DNA of 64,000 nt from DASVHS01 sp035468985 (lineage in GTDB: Bacteria; Acidobacteriota; Thermoanaerobaculia; Gp7-AA8), in assembly GCA_035468985.1 (NCBI GenBank), contig DATISF010000058.1:47941-111940 (forward strand), in the 5' to 3' direction. A program made the position numbers and the translations under genes. Under the pieces are notes generated by a model, which searched no databases, was not told where the DNA came from, and was given only the letters and a program-made list of their open reading frames with translations. Of this stretch, positions 16,918 to 25,585 are shown piece by piece (within the stretch, counting starts at the first letter, position 1; the number at the start of each line of letters is the position of its first letter).

Positions 16918-16940
16918 GAAACCTCCTTCACTTCACTCGT

Positions 16941-17513
16941 TCAAATAGCGAGCCAGACCATATCGAGAAAGGCCTTGAGCATCCGACCGGTCAGCCCCCA
17001 GATCTCGTACTGCTGATACGGATAGAAATACGCCGGGAATTGCCGGTTGCGGAACGGAACATAGCGCACCTCCGGCTTCGCCGGATCGAGCAGAGCGTCG
17101 ACCGGGACTTCGAAGACCTCGACGACTTCGCTCTCCTGCATCACGTACTCGATCGGCTCGTGAATGACGCCGACGAATGGCGCGACGAGAAATCCGCTGT
17201 TGGTCACCACATCGTCCATCCGCCCGATCAACTCCACCGCCTCCGGCGGGATCCCGACCTCCTCCTGCGCCTCGCGGATCGCTGCGTCCTGAAGCGACTC
17301 GCCATCCTCCACCCCTCCGCCCGGGAAGGCAATCTGGCCGCTGTGCGCCGTCATGTTCTCCGCCCGGCGGGTGAAGAGAAGCGACCAGGACTGGCGATCG
17401 CGGATCAGGGGGATCAGAACGCAGGCACGCCGGAGCTTCGGCGCATCGATCGCGATCGAGAAGCGGACCGCGAACATCTGCCGCAGCCGGTCGAGGGCCG
17501 CGTCATCGAACAC
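16941..17513 (-). CDS. Nudix hydrolase, CoA pyrophosphatase (NudL/UPF0035 type)
   Basis: The 190-residue protein has a complete Nudix box in GGGVEDGESLQDAAIREA followed by QEEVGI, with the metal-binding REAQEE glutamates. The preceding FTRRAENMTAHSGQIAFPGG is the NuCoA signature of CoA/acyl-CoA diphosphatases that split CoA into phosphopantetheine and 3',5'-ADP. Family length is about 190-210. The start ATG 17513 overlaps the end of the upstream glycosyltransferase gene by 11 bases, so expression is coupled to prfB and that gene. Confidence 0.92.
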   Translation of the reverse strand: MFDDAALDRLRQMFAVRFSIAIDAPKLRRACVLIPLIRDRQSWSLLFTRRAENMTAHSGQIAFPGGGVEDGESLQDAAIREAQEEVGIPPEAVELIGRMDDVVTNSGFLVAPFVGVIHEPIEYVMQESEVVEVFEVPVDALLDPAKPEVRYVPFRNRQFPAYFYPYQQYEIWGLTGRMLKAFLDMVWLAI

Positions 17514-18879
17514 GTGCGAGCTCCACTTCCGCCGCGGGCGTCTCGTCGAGCAGCGGAATGCCCTCGAGAGCGTGCGTCAGCGTCAGCCGGTTGCCCGCGC
17601 CGGAAAACTCGAATGTCGCCTGCTGGCCCGGCGCGAGATCCCGCGGAAGCGAAACCCAGCGGTCGAGGACCTGCCGCCCGCCGTCGAACAGCTTGAGCAC
17701 GGCGCGATAGCCGGGATCGCCGTACTCGCCGGCGAGGAGGGTGGTATCTCCCTCGTTCGTCAACGTGACGGTGGTGCCGTCCCACGACATGGCCAGTCGG
17801 GGGAACAATGGAACCCCGGCTTCAGCCGGGCTGCTCGACAACACACTGGCCGGCGCGCCATTCAGCGCGTTCAGATATCCCTGCACCGTCAATTCCATCC
17901 GCGCGTTTTCTTCCAGCCAGCGACGTTGCGCGGCGGCGGGAGACGGATGATCGCGCAGGAAAAACTCAATGAGCGACGGCACTTCGTTGTCACCGAACGG
18001 AATCTTCGTCACGCAATCGTCGGGGAACTCCGCGAATTGTGCGTAGTCGCTGACCGCGACCGGCTTCCCGGCCTCGAACGCGCGAATGAGCGTCCCCGAG
18101 GTCTCGCCTGCCGAGGGATAGCGCAGGTTCACGATGCGATCGACCTTGTCGTAGTAAGGATCGAGATCTTCGACATAGCCCGTGACCGTGATCCCGTCAC
18201 CCGTGGGCACGCGAATGTTCGGCGCCGCCTCGCCGACGACGTGCATCTGAAGGCGCGGATCGCGCGCACGAGCCATGCGAAACGCCTCGAGCACGACCTC
18301 GGCCCGTTTGGCGGAGGTCAAGAATCCGAAGAACCCGATCGCGCGGTTCGGGATTCGGGGTTCGGGATTCGGGATTCGGGGGGTGTAAGGGTGTGGAACC
18401 ACGTGAATCGGCGTCGTCACCCCCAAAGACCGCAGCCGCTCCGCCGCCCAAAGGTTGTGCACGATCACGGCCCGTGACCGGTTGGCGATGTCGATCGACG
18501 CCGGCATCAGGAAGTTCGCGATCTCGTCGTGCAGACCGATGATCCGCCCGCGCGCCCATGCCGCGCCCATCTCTCCATGATTGGCTCGCATGGCCTCGAC
18601 GTAGCCTTCCGCATCACCGCGCGCGAGCGTCATCTCGACGATGAGGTGATGCAGAACGACGTCGTGCAGGACGATCACGCCCGGATTCGACATGGCCGCC
18701 CGATAGACGAACTCATGCTGCGGGTTGTTGCCAAGCTGGTAGATGCGGTCGCGGAGCTCCGAGGTTACGGGATTGAGTTCGAGCTCCACGTGCTTGCGCA
18801 GCTCGGGGATCAGCATCGACGCGTAGTGCGCCACGCCGGTCCTCGCCGGCGGGAGCGGCGAGAAGAACGCGACTTTCAT
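17503..18879 (-). CDS. Family-4 (GT-B) glycosyltransferase with C-terminal extension
   Basis: The 458-residue protein begins with a GT-B Rossmann start (MKVAFFSPLPPARTGVAHYA), a VPHPYTP hinge, and a second domain with IGFFGFLTSAKRAEVVLEAF and RYPSAGETSGTLIRAFEAGKPVAV, the donor-binding E-x7-E type region. After about residue 345 comes an extra beta-rich segment of about 100 residues not usual in GT4. At the hinge the chain reads TPRIPNPEPRIPN, which is translated heptamer repeat. The start overlaps the prfB stop by 4 bases. Sugar and acceptor are unknown. Confidence 0.85.
   Translation of the reverse strand: MKVAFFSPLPPARTGVAHYASMLIPELRKHVELELNPVTSELRDRIYQLGNNPQHEFVYRAAMSNPGVIVLHDVVLHHLIVEMTLARGDAEGYVEAMRANHGEMGAAWARGRIIGLHDEIANFLMPASIDIANRSRAVIVHNLWAAERLRSLGVTTPIHVVPHPYTPRIPNPEPRIPNRAIGFFGFLTSAKRAEVVLEAFRMARARDPRLQMHVVGEAAPNIRVPTGDGITVTGYVEDLDPYYDKVDRIVNLRYPSAGETSGTLIRAFEAGKPVAVSDYAQFAEFPDDCVTKIPFGDNEVPSLIEFFLRDHPSPAAAQRRWLEENARMELTVQGYLNALNGAPASVLSSSPAEAGVPLFPRLAMSWDGTTVTLTNEGDTTLLAGEYGDPGYRAVLKLFDGGRQVLDRWVSLPRDLAPGQQATFEFSGAGNRLTLTHALEGIPLLDETPAAEVELARVR
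18345..18383. repeat. Heptamer tandem repeat inside a glycosyltransferase gene
   Basis: The unit is GGGATTC with GGGGTTC variants, about five units. It lies entirely within the glycosyltransferase coding sequence and is translated as PNPEPRIPN-type residues at the linker between the two GT-B domains. Confidence 0.85.
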
Positions 18880-19983
18880 TCGTCCGCGGTCGTTCGCGCC
18901 CGTTGGGCGAGGAAAGCCTCGATGAACTCGTCGAGGTCGCCGTCGAGAATCCGCTGCACGTCGCCGACCTCGTGGCCGGTGCGCAGGTCCTTGACGAGCT
19001 GATAAGGCTGAAGCACGTACGATCGGATCTGGCTGCCGAAGCCGATCTCCTTCTTCTCCCCTTCGATCTTGGTCTGCTCCTCTTTGCGCTTGTCGACTTC
19101 CATCTGGTACAGACGGGCCTTGAGCAGCTTCATGGCCACGTCGCGATTCTTGTGCTGGCTGCGCTCGTTCTGGCAGGTCACGACGATTCCCGAGGGCAAA
19201 TGCGTGATCCGGACAGCGGAGTCGGTGACGTTGACGTGCTGGCCGCCCGCGCCCGACGAGCGATACGTGTCGACGCGCAGATCCTTGTCGTTGATCTCGA
19301 TCTCGATGTCTTCCTCGATGTCGGGATAGATGTAGACCGACGCGAATGACGTGTGCCGCCGCTTCGCGGCATCGAACGGCGAGATGCGCACGAGCCGGTG
19401 CACTCCGCGCTCGGCCTTGAGATAGCCGTAGGCGTAATCGCCGCGGACCATCAGCGTGGCGCTCTTGATTCCCGCTTCATCGCCGGCCTGGTAGTCGACC
19501 ATCTCCGTCGACCAGCCCTTGCGCTCGCAGTAGCGGAGATACATGCGCAGCAGCATGTCGGCCCAGTCCTGCGACTCGGTGCCGCCGGCACCAGGGTGAA
19601 TGGCCAGGATGGCGTCGCGGTCGTCGTGCTCGCCGGAGAGCTTCATCCTCAGCTCGACCTGCGTGATCTCCGATTCGAGCTGGGCAACGAGCGACTCGAT
19701 GTCGTTCTCGACGGTCTCCCCTTCCTTCTGCAGCTCGAGCAACACGTCGAGCTCCTCGGACTTCGTGTCGAGCGACTCCCCCGAGCCGATGCGCTTCTCG
19801 ATCCGCGAACGCCTGCGGCCGACTTCCTGCGCTTTTTCCTGGTTGTCCCAGAATCCGGGAGCGGACATCTCGCGCTCGATCTCGCCGAGCGTCTTGCGCG
19901 CGGAGGCTACGTCAAAGATAGCTCCGGACGGAGCGGAGTCGATCGCGGAGGTCGTCGATGCGTGTAAGGGTGTCTTCTTTCAT
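18876..19983 (-). CDS. prfB: Peptide chain release factor 2, expressed by programmed +1 frameshift
   Basis: RF2 recognises UGA and UAA and releases the finished peptide. A 23-codon first frame (19983 to a TGA at 19914-19912) is followed, after a +1 shift, by the long frame, giving about 368 residues (E. coli 365). The main part has the codon-recognition SPF motif (RISPFDAAKRRHTSF) and the catalytic GGQ (SSGAGGQHVNVTDSA). The slip site is CTT TGA C. A gene caller would start at ATG 19868 and lose the first 38 residues. It is followed by the glycosyltransferase gene with a 4-base overlap. lnt ends 13 bases upstream. Confidence 0.95.
19911..19925 (-). promoter_or_regulatory. RF2 autoregulatory +1 frameshift site
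   Basis: Read on the minus strand, GGAGC TAT CTT TGA C has the same layout as the classical prfB site: a Shine-Dalgarno-like GGAG three bases before the codon preceding CTT, the slippery CTT, the in-frame UGA, and a following C. Low RF2 lets the ribosome slip from CTT to TTT and continue with GAC. Confidence 0.95.
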
Positions 19984-19996
19984 AGCAATGCAGAAT

Positions 19997-21487
19997 TCAT
20001 CTCTTTCGTATCATAGCGATAGCGGTCACCAAAATCGCCAGCCACGCAAACCAGTCGCCAAACCGGACGTAGAGCGTGCGCGTGCGCAAGGGCTGGAAGT
20101 CCGCGATGATCGTTCCCTGATGCCCCATCGGGATCTCCTGCATGATCACGCCGCTCGGATCGACGGCGGCGGAAATTCCGGTCGTCCCGGCGCGCAGGAG
20201 GTAACGATCGTCCTCGATCGCGCGCAGGCGCGCCTGGTTGAGGTGCTGGCGCGGAGCCGATGTGCCGTCGTACCACGCGTCGTTCGTGATCGTGACGAGC
20301 ACTTCGGCGCCGTTGCGCACCTGCGTGGCCGTGATCTGCGGGTAGACAACCTCGTAACAGATCGCGGGCCCGTACGACAGCATGCCGCGCAGCGGATGAT
20401 CGTCGGTTCCGAACTCGAACTCCCCCACCGCGTGGACGAGCTTCTTCGCGAAGAAGAGCATCTTCCGCAGCGGCACATACTCGCCAAACGGCACGAGGCG
20501 GATCTTGTCGTAGTGGCCGATGGTGTGCCCGCCGCTCACCAGGAACGCCGCATTCCAGATTCTGCTCGGCGTCCTCGGGTCCTCGGCGACGGATCCCAGG
20601 ATGATGTCGGTGTCGTGATCGCGCGAAAGCTGCTCGATGGCGTCACGAAAAAAATCGGTGGAGCTGAACGAGAGCGGCACCGTCGACTCGGGCCAGATCA
20701 CGATCGCGGCGCGGCGGTTGATCGCATCCGCGGTCATGCGCATCATCCGGTCGTAGATCGTCACGATGTTCGCGTCGTTCCATCGCATCTCCTGCGAGAT
20801 GTTCGGCTGCAGAAGGGCCGCGCGGACTGGCGGTACCTCCGATCGGACGACGAGTTTTGAGGCCACGACACCCGTCCCCCACCAGACGAACATCACGATG
20901 GTGACCGCGCCGGCCGCGAAGACCACGCGCATGCCCCGCGGCCGCGCAACGATGAGCCAGGTCAGGACCGCCGCCGGCAGCAGCATCAGGGCGCCGATCA
21001 GGTACGGTCCAGCGAAGCGGTCGAGCTGAATGAGGGGCGTGTCGTCGACGATGGCCGCGGCCATGAGGTTCCACGGAAATCCGGTGAGCAGATACGTGCG
21101 CGCGTATTCGATCGCCGCCCACGCCAATGGAACGACGAGCCATCGCGCCACCGAATCGGCAGGACGGATGCGGAAAACGATCGCCGTGAATGCGCCGCCG
21201 TAGAGTCCCAGGAATGCCGACATGGCGATGAAGATCAGAACGCCGGTGACGTACGGGAGGCCGCCGTAGTGCGACATCACACGGACCACCCACGGAACCA
21301 TGATCAGCCAGGCGATCGTCTGCGAAAGCCAGCCGAGCAAGAAGGCGTGCCAGCCGGTGCGTGCGCGCGCGACGGCGACGAACAACGGGATCAGCGCGAC
21401 GAATGCCAGCCAGCCGACGCTGTAATCGGGAAAGGAGAGTGCGAAGAGGACGCCGGAAACGGCGGCGAGGATGGTGTTGCGGATCAC
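19997..21487 (-). CDS. lnt: Apolipoprotein N-acyltransferase
   Basis: Lnt adds the third acyl chain to lipoproteins at the inner membrane. The 496-residue protein has an N-terminal block of about seven membrane helices, then a periplasmic nitrilase-like domain, then a final helix (FAWLAILVTAIAMI). The catalytic triad is visible as Glu in WPESTVP, Lys in YDKIRLVPFGEYVP and Cys in AICYEVVYP. The GTG start at 21487 shares one base with the TAG stop of the zinc-ribbon gene. Several lipobox proteins in the window would be its substrates. Confidence 0.95.
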   Translation of the reverse strand: MIRNTILAAVSGVLFALSFPDYSVGWLAFVALIPLFVAVARARTGWHAFLLGWLSQTIAWLIMVPWVVRVMSHYGGLPYVTGVLIFIAMSAFLGLYGGAFTAIVFRIRPADSVARWLVVPLAWAAIEYARTYLLTGFPWNLMAAAIVDDTPLIQLDRFAGPYLIGALMLLPAAVLTWLIVARPRGMRVVFAAGAVTIVMFVWWGTGVVASKLVVRSEVPPVRAALLQPNISQEMRWNDANIVTIYDRMMRMTADAINRRAAIVIWPESTVPLSFSSTDFFRDAIEQLSRDHDTDIILGSVAEDPRTPSRIWNAAFLVSGGHTIGHYDKIRLVPFGEYVPLRKMLFFAKKLVHAVGEFEFGTDDHPLRGMLSYGPAICYEVVYPQITATQVRNGAEVLVTITNDAWYDGTSAPRQHLNQARLRAIEDDRYLLRAGTTGISAAVDPSGVIMQEIPMGHQGTIIADFQPLRTRTLYVRFGDWFAWLAILVTAIAMIRKR

Positions 21488-21951
21488 TAGCCTTTTTTGT
21501 TGAACAACGCGTCGAATGCCTTCCGCGCGTCATCCGGCGAGAGGACCTTCCCCTTGTCCGCCGCGAGATCGCGGACGATTTTCGGAGAGAAGAACGTGCA
21601 CTCGTTCCGGGCATGTTTCGAAGGGACGCGGGCCGGGATGTTCTCGCGGCATTCCCAGGTCGTGGTCGTGTCGAAGAAGCGGCAGTTGCCGCAGGTGTGC
21701 AGGTCGGCGCCGCAGCGGAGGCAGGTCTCGTCAGAGGTCAGGTCGCCGAGGTTCTGGCGGATCTGTCCACACTGATTGCACTTGAATGCCTCCGGGCCGA
21801 AACCGCCGGCGGTGCGGCCGCGCGGCGCGCCTTCCATGCGCTGCCGCTGCGGCTCGGGGCGCGGTCCCGACGGAGCACGATCTCCGCCTCCCTGATTCGA
21901 GAACGAACCTCCGTCCTGATAGCCCTTGTGTTTGTACTTTCGGTCGCTCAA
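21487..21951 (-). CDS. Zinc-ribbon protein of unknown function
   Basis: The 154-residue protein has a low-complexity Gly/Arg/Gln-rich N-terminus. The cysteine pairs CNQCG, CLRCGA and CGNC, plus a later Cys (WECRENI) and another (NECTFF), look like two zinc ribbons. The start is TTG 21951, preceded by GAGGTG that overlaps the end of the 49-residue membrane protein gene. The stop overlaps the lnt start by one base. The cluster is clearly one operon. I recognise no named family. Confidence 0.75.
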   Translation of the reverse strand: MSDRKYKHKGYQDGGSFSNQGGGDRAPSGPRPEPQRQRMEGAPRGRTAGGFGPEAFKCNQCGQIRQNLGDLTSDETCLRCGADLHTCGNCRFFDTTTTWECRENIPARVPSKHARNECTFFSPKIVRDLAADKGKVLSPDDARKAFDALFNKKG

Positions 21952-21955
21952 AGGT

Positions 21956-22105
21956 TCACCTCAGCATCCAGAGCACGGCACCCGCGATGATGACGATGGC
22001 GATGATGATCAGAATCAGCCGGATCGCCAAACGCGCCAGCTTCAACACAAACCAGATGATGAAGATGACGACGAGTAAACCGAGGACCCCTGTCAGACTC
22101 GGCAT
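21956..22105 (-). CDS. 49-residue hydrophobic membrane protein
   Basis: ATG 22105 to TGA 21958-21956 encodes 49 residues. They are almost entirely hydrophobic (two helices, about 4-24 and 28-46) with a short Lys/Arg hinge (KLARLAIR). It is followed after 4 bases by the TTG start of the zinc-ribbon gene, whose SD lies in its last codons. The spacing, the coding pattern and the absence of another explanation support a real small gene. The function is unknown, possibly a small membrane-bound modulator. Confidence 0.65.
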   Translation of the reverse strand: MPSLTGVLGLLVVIFIIWFVLKLARLAIRLILIIIAIVIIAGAVLWMLR

Positions 22106-22147
22106 GCTCTGGGGATGGCGGGTAGTGTAACAGGTTCGATGGCGGTT

Positions 22148-23212
22148 TCACTCCACGTAGGAGCCGACGTTGAACGAGTGTGACGGCTGTGCAACGAACA
22201 GTTCCGGGTCGTTCGTCCGGTTCTCCGTCACCGTGTAGAACGGGATCGCCGCACCGTCGAAGAAGATCTGCACGCTCTCGCCGGCAACAACGTCGCGGCC
22301 GATGACCTGGCTGACCGGAGCGACGATCGTGTAGCCCGCCGGCCAGCTCAAGTCGACGAAATCGCGCAGCCGGCCGCCGAGGCCGTAGATCAGCACTCTT
22401 GCGGAAACAGCCTGGAGCGTCCGCAGGCCGAGGTTGATGCGGAACTGCGCGTCGGGAATCCGGAACGCGAGATCCGGCGCATGCAGGTAATCGAACGGAT
22501 AGAACGCCGTGGTCGACGTACCGAACGTACCGTTCGGAGTGTCGTTGAACAGGCGCGCCTCGATCGTTGGAACCGTCGAAGCGGCATCGGCGTCGGGCAC
22601 GATGTCGAGACTGCCGACGCCACTCTGGCCGATCCGCGCGACGACATCGTCGAACACGACGGTCTGTCCGAGTCCGCCATCGAACGAGTACAGGATCGAC
22701 GGATCGCTCGGCGACTCGATCGCACCGGCCGGATGAAAGACGAGCCTCCCCCGCTGGTCGGGACCGTTCGCGGTCAGTTTGAGCGTGGTCTTGAACCGGC
22801 CGCCGAATGCGCCAGGCCCGGAGCCGACGATGGGCAGCACGGCCTTGCGTGTGAGCGTGCGAAACTCCGGATCTCCCTTCACCGTCACCGCGAGCTGCTC
22901 GGTGCATCCCTCCACGGCGGGCCCGACCGAAGCGGCGCTCGTGTCGAGCATCGCGGTGACGATGTAGACGATCTTGGTATCGACGCTCGCGCGGCGATTG
23001 ATCTTGAATGACGGCGCGGTGATGAAGTAATTACGCGAAGTCGCGTAATTGTCCGTCGACTCCTGCACCTGGTAGGTGTTGATGCCCGGAATCGCGTTCC
23101 AGGCGATGGTCGTCGAATCGGCCTGGCGGAGGTTCAGCGTGCAGGCAGCGCGAGCGGCGGGAGCGAGGAGAGAAACGAGCAGCACGGCGGAGAGGGTCCG
23201 GGTCGAGAGCAT
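22148..23212 (-). CDS. Secreted protein of unknown function
   Basis: The 354-residue protein starts at ATG 23212 with a signal peptide (SAVLLVSLLAPAARAA). An N-terminal segment reads like a fibronectin type III module (TIAWNAIPGINTYQVQEST). The rest is beta-rich, with GGRFKTTLKLTANG and FPFDYLHAPDL-type strands; it probably forms one or two more beta-sandwich domains. A TATCAT -10 candidate (23219-23224) lies 6 bases before the start with no SD. I do not recognise the family. Confidence 0.75.
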   Translation of the reverse strand: MLSTRTLSAVLLVSLLAPAARAACTLNLRQADSTTIAWNAIPGINTYQVQESTDNYATSRNYFITAPSFKINRRASVDTKIVYIVTAMLDTSAASVGPAVEGCTEQLAVTVKGDPEFRTLTRKAVLPIVGSGPGAFGGRFKTTLKLTANGPDQRGRLVFHPAGAIESPSDPSILYSFDGGLGQTVVFDDVVARIGQSGVGSLDIVPDADAASTVPTIEARLFNDTPNGTFGTSTTAFYPFDYLHAPDLAFRIPDAQFRINLGLRTLQAVSARVLIYGLGGRLRDFVDLSWPAGYTIVAPVSQVIGRDVVAGESVQIFFDGAAIPFYTVTENRTNDPELFVAQPSHSFNVGSYVE

Positions 23213-23229
23213 GGGTCGATGATACGGGA

Positions 23230-24453
23230 TCAGATGACGAGCCGCAGCGGCTGCTCGATGAACTGTCGCAGCGTTTTCAGGTACTCCGCTCCGGCGGCGC
23301 CGTCGATCACGCGGTGATCGCATGACATCGTCACTTTCATACGATCGCGGACCACAACCTGTCCATTCACCACCACCGCGCGCGCCTCGGCCGTGCCAAT
23401 GGCCAGGATCGCCGAGTTCGGCGGATTGATGATGGCCGTGAACTCTTCGATTCCCCAGGCGCCGAGGTTCGAGATGGTGAACGTGCTGCCCTGGTATTCG
23501 TTCGGAAGCAGCTTGCGGTTCTTTGCCTTCTCGGCGAGGGCGCGAACTTCCTGTGCGATGTCCGCGATCGATTTCTGATCCGCGTTCCGGATTACGGGCG
23601 TGATCAACCCTTCCGGGGTGGAAACCGCAATGCCGATGTGCACCTCGCCGTGCTGCGTAATGGCGTCGTCGCCCCAGCTTGCGTTCACGTTCGGATGATG
23701 GAGCAGCGCCAGCGCCGCCGCGCGGACGATGAAATCGTTGAGGCTGAGCTTCGATCCCTCGATGTCCATCATCTGCTGCCGGACGCTGGTCAGGTTCGTG
23801 ACGTCGTAGTCGGCAGTCAGGTAGAAGTGCGGAATCGGTCCCGTCGACTCCGCGAGGCGCCTGGCAATCGTGCGCCGCATCGCGGAAAGCGGGATCTGTC
23901 TCTCCTCGAGTGGAGCGGCAGCCGTCTCGGCTGCCGGCCGTTGCGGCTGAACGTTCTTCACATCCGCGGCGATGATCCTTCCCCTCGGCCCGCTACCCTG
24001 AATTGCATCGAGGCTCACGCCCATCTCCCGCGCCATCTTGCGCGCCAGGGGCGAGGAGCGCTGGCGTCCGCTCTGCGGCGCGGGCATGGCGATGATGGTC
24101 GCCGAGCGGTCGGTGCGGGGCGCTTTCATCTCGATCGCTTCCGCGTATTCGCCGGTCGTGTGCTTGACGCTGTCTTTTTTGTCCGTGACGCGACGCTGCA
24201 GAGCGACATCCTTCTCGCCCGCTCCCAGAATCCTCGCCAGCACGCCGCCGACAGGTACGGTCTGTCCTTCCTGCGCCTCGAGGCTGCCGAGGGTGCCGTC
24301 GGCTTCGGCTTCGAGGTCGAGGTTGACCTTGTCGGTCTCGATCTCCAGCACGGGCTCGCCCTTCTTCACCGGCTCGCCCGCCTTCTTGTACCAGCGGACG
24401 ACCTTTCCTTCGGTCATCGCGTCGCCCATCTTGGGCATGATGATTTCGGCCAT
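23230..24453 (-). CDS. Dihydrolipoamide acyltransferase (E2) of a 2-oxoacid dehydrogenase complex
   Basis: The 407-residue E2 core has one lipoyl domain (lipoyl Lys in EIETDKVNLDLE), a peripheral-subunit-binding domain (SPLARKMAREMGVSLDAIQG) and the acyltransferase domain with the catalytic His in SCDHRVIDGAAG. It transfers the acyl group from lipoamide to CoA. It follows E1alpha and E1beta in the same operon. No E3 gene is in the window. Pyruvate dehydrogenase is most likely, but acetoin or branched-chain specificity cannot be excluded. The start has no SD and reads AACTATG just after a repeat. Confidence 0.95.
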   Translation of the reverse strand: MAEIIMPKMGDAMTEGKVVRWYKKAGEPVKKGEPVLEIETDKVNLDLEAEADGTLGSLEAQEGQTVPVGGVLARILGAGEKDVALQRRVTDKKDSVKHTTGEYAEAIEMKAPRTDRSATIIAMPAPQSGRQRSSPLARKMAREMGVSLDAIQGSGPRGRIIAADVKNVQPQRPAAETAAAPLEERQIPLSAMRRTIARRLAESTGPIPHFYLTADYDVTNLTSVRQQMMDIEGSKLSLNDFIVRAAALALLHHPNVNASWGDDAITQHGEVHIGIAVSTPEGLITPVIRNADQKSIADIAQEVRALAEKAKNRKLLPNEYQGSTFTISNLGAWGIEEFTAIINPPNSAILAIGTAEARAVVVNGQVVVRDRMKVTMSCDHRVIDGAAGAEYLKTLRQFIEQPLRLVI

Positions 24454-24460
24454 AGTTTTT

Positions 24461-24516
24461 TTCGGGATTCGGGATTCGGGAGCTACGAATCCCGAGCCCC
24501 GAATCCCGAATCCCGG
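24461..24516. repeat. Inverted pair of heptamer repeats between E1beta and E2
   Basis: The left half has GGGATTC units and the right half GAATCCC units, around the spacer AGCTAC. It fills the whole 29-base intercistronic gap and runs into the E1beta coding sequence, where it makes the last ten residues and the stop. Confidence 0.9.
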
Positions 24517-25493
24517 TACATCACTTTCTTCACTGCCCGTGCAATGTCGAGCTCATGAGGTGTGGCCAGTAACTCGAGGTTTCTGGCGTACGGCATCGGC
24601 ACGTCTTCACCGGTCACGCGTTCGACGGGCGCATCGAGCTCGTCGAACATGTGCTCGGTGATGCTCGCGGCGATCTCCGCACCGGCCCCGAACGGTTTCC
24701 ACTGTTCCTGCACCACGATCGCACGGTGCGTTTTCGCAACCGACGCGTACGCGGGGACGAGATCGAGGGGACGCAGCGTGCGGAGATCGATGACCTCGCA
24801 CTCGATCCCTTCGTCCTTCGACAGGGTGTCGGCGACGATCAGCGAGAGCTGCAGCATGCGGCTGTACGAGACGATCGTGACGTCATTTCCTTCGCGTGCG
24901 ATGCGCGACTCGCCGAACGGCACGGTGAAATCCGGGTCGTCGGGAACTTCGCCCTTCATCCCATAGAGCGCCGCGCTTTCGAGGAACATCACCGGGTCCC
25001 TTCCGCGAATCGCGGTTTTGAGCAGTCCCTTTGCGTCCGCGGGAGTCGCCGGCGCGACCACGTGAATGCCGGGGAAGTGTCCGTAGAACGATTCGAACGT
25101 CTGCGAATGCTGCGCGGAGAGCTGCACGCCCGCTCCCTGCGGTCCGCGGATGACCATCGGCACATCGACCTGGCCGCCGGAGAAGTAGCGCACCTTCGCG
25201 GCGTGGTTGAGGATCTGGTCGGCGGCGACGATCGAGAAGTTGACCGTCATCATCTCCACGATGGGCCGCAGTCCGAGCATCGCCATCCCCACCGCCGTCC
25301 CCGCCATCCCCGCCTCGGCGATCGGAGTATCAATGACGCGCGACGCACCGTATTTCTTCAGCATTCCCGCCGTGATGCGGAAGGTGCCCTCGTAGACGCC
25401 GATATCCTCACCCATGATGAGGACGTTCGGGTCGCGATCCATCTCCTCCATCATCGCCTCGCGGATCGCGTCGCGGTAACTCTTTTCCGTCAT
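24483..25493 (-). CDS. 2-oxoacid dehydrogenase E1 beta subunit
   Basis: The 336-residue transketolase-like beta subunit pairs with E1alpha to bind thiamine diphosphate. Family segments: MGEDIGVYEGTFRIT, DTPIAEAGMAGTAVGMAM, VIRGPQGAG, FLESAALYGMKG and VEVIDLRTLRPLDLV-type strands. The final residues RDSGFGARDS are translated heptamer repeat, so the true ancestral C-terminus is around VKKVMY. It starts at ATG 25493 without an SD. Confidence 0.95.
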   Translation of the reverse strand: MTEKSYRDAIREAMMEEMDRDPNVLIMGEDIGVYEGTFRITAGMLKKYGASRVIDTPIAEAGMAGTAVGMAMLGLRPIVEMMTVNFSIVAADQILNHAAKVRYFSGGQVDVPMVIRGPQGAGVQLSAQHSQTFESFYGHFPGIHVVAPATPADAKGLLKTAIRGRDPVMFLESAALYGMKGEVPDDPDFTVPFGESRIAREGNDVTIVSYSRMLQLSLIVADTLSKDEGIECEVIDLRTLRPLDLVPAYASVAKTHRAIVVQEQWKPFGAGAEIAASITEHMFDELDAPVERVTGEDVPMPYARNLELLATPHELDIARAVKKVMYRDSGFGARDS

Positions 25494-25501
25494 AGTTCTT
25501 T

Positions 25502-25572
25502 GGGGTCAGAGCTTCAATTCGCCGCTTTTCCCACGCCGGGTAGAAACTCCGGCGAATTGAAGCTCTGACCCC
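25502..25572. repeat. Perfect 23-bp inverted repeat between E1alpha and E1beta
   Basis: The arms GGGGTCAGAGCTTCAATT... and ...AATTGAAGCTCTGACCCC pair perfectly over about 23 bases around a 25-base loop. It fills most of the gap, ends 9 bases before the E1beta start, and would form a strong hairpin in the mRNA. Confidence 0.9.
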
Positions 25573-25585
25573 ATTACGTTTCCCA

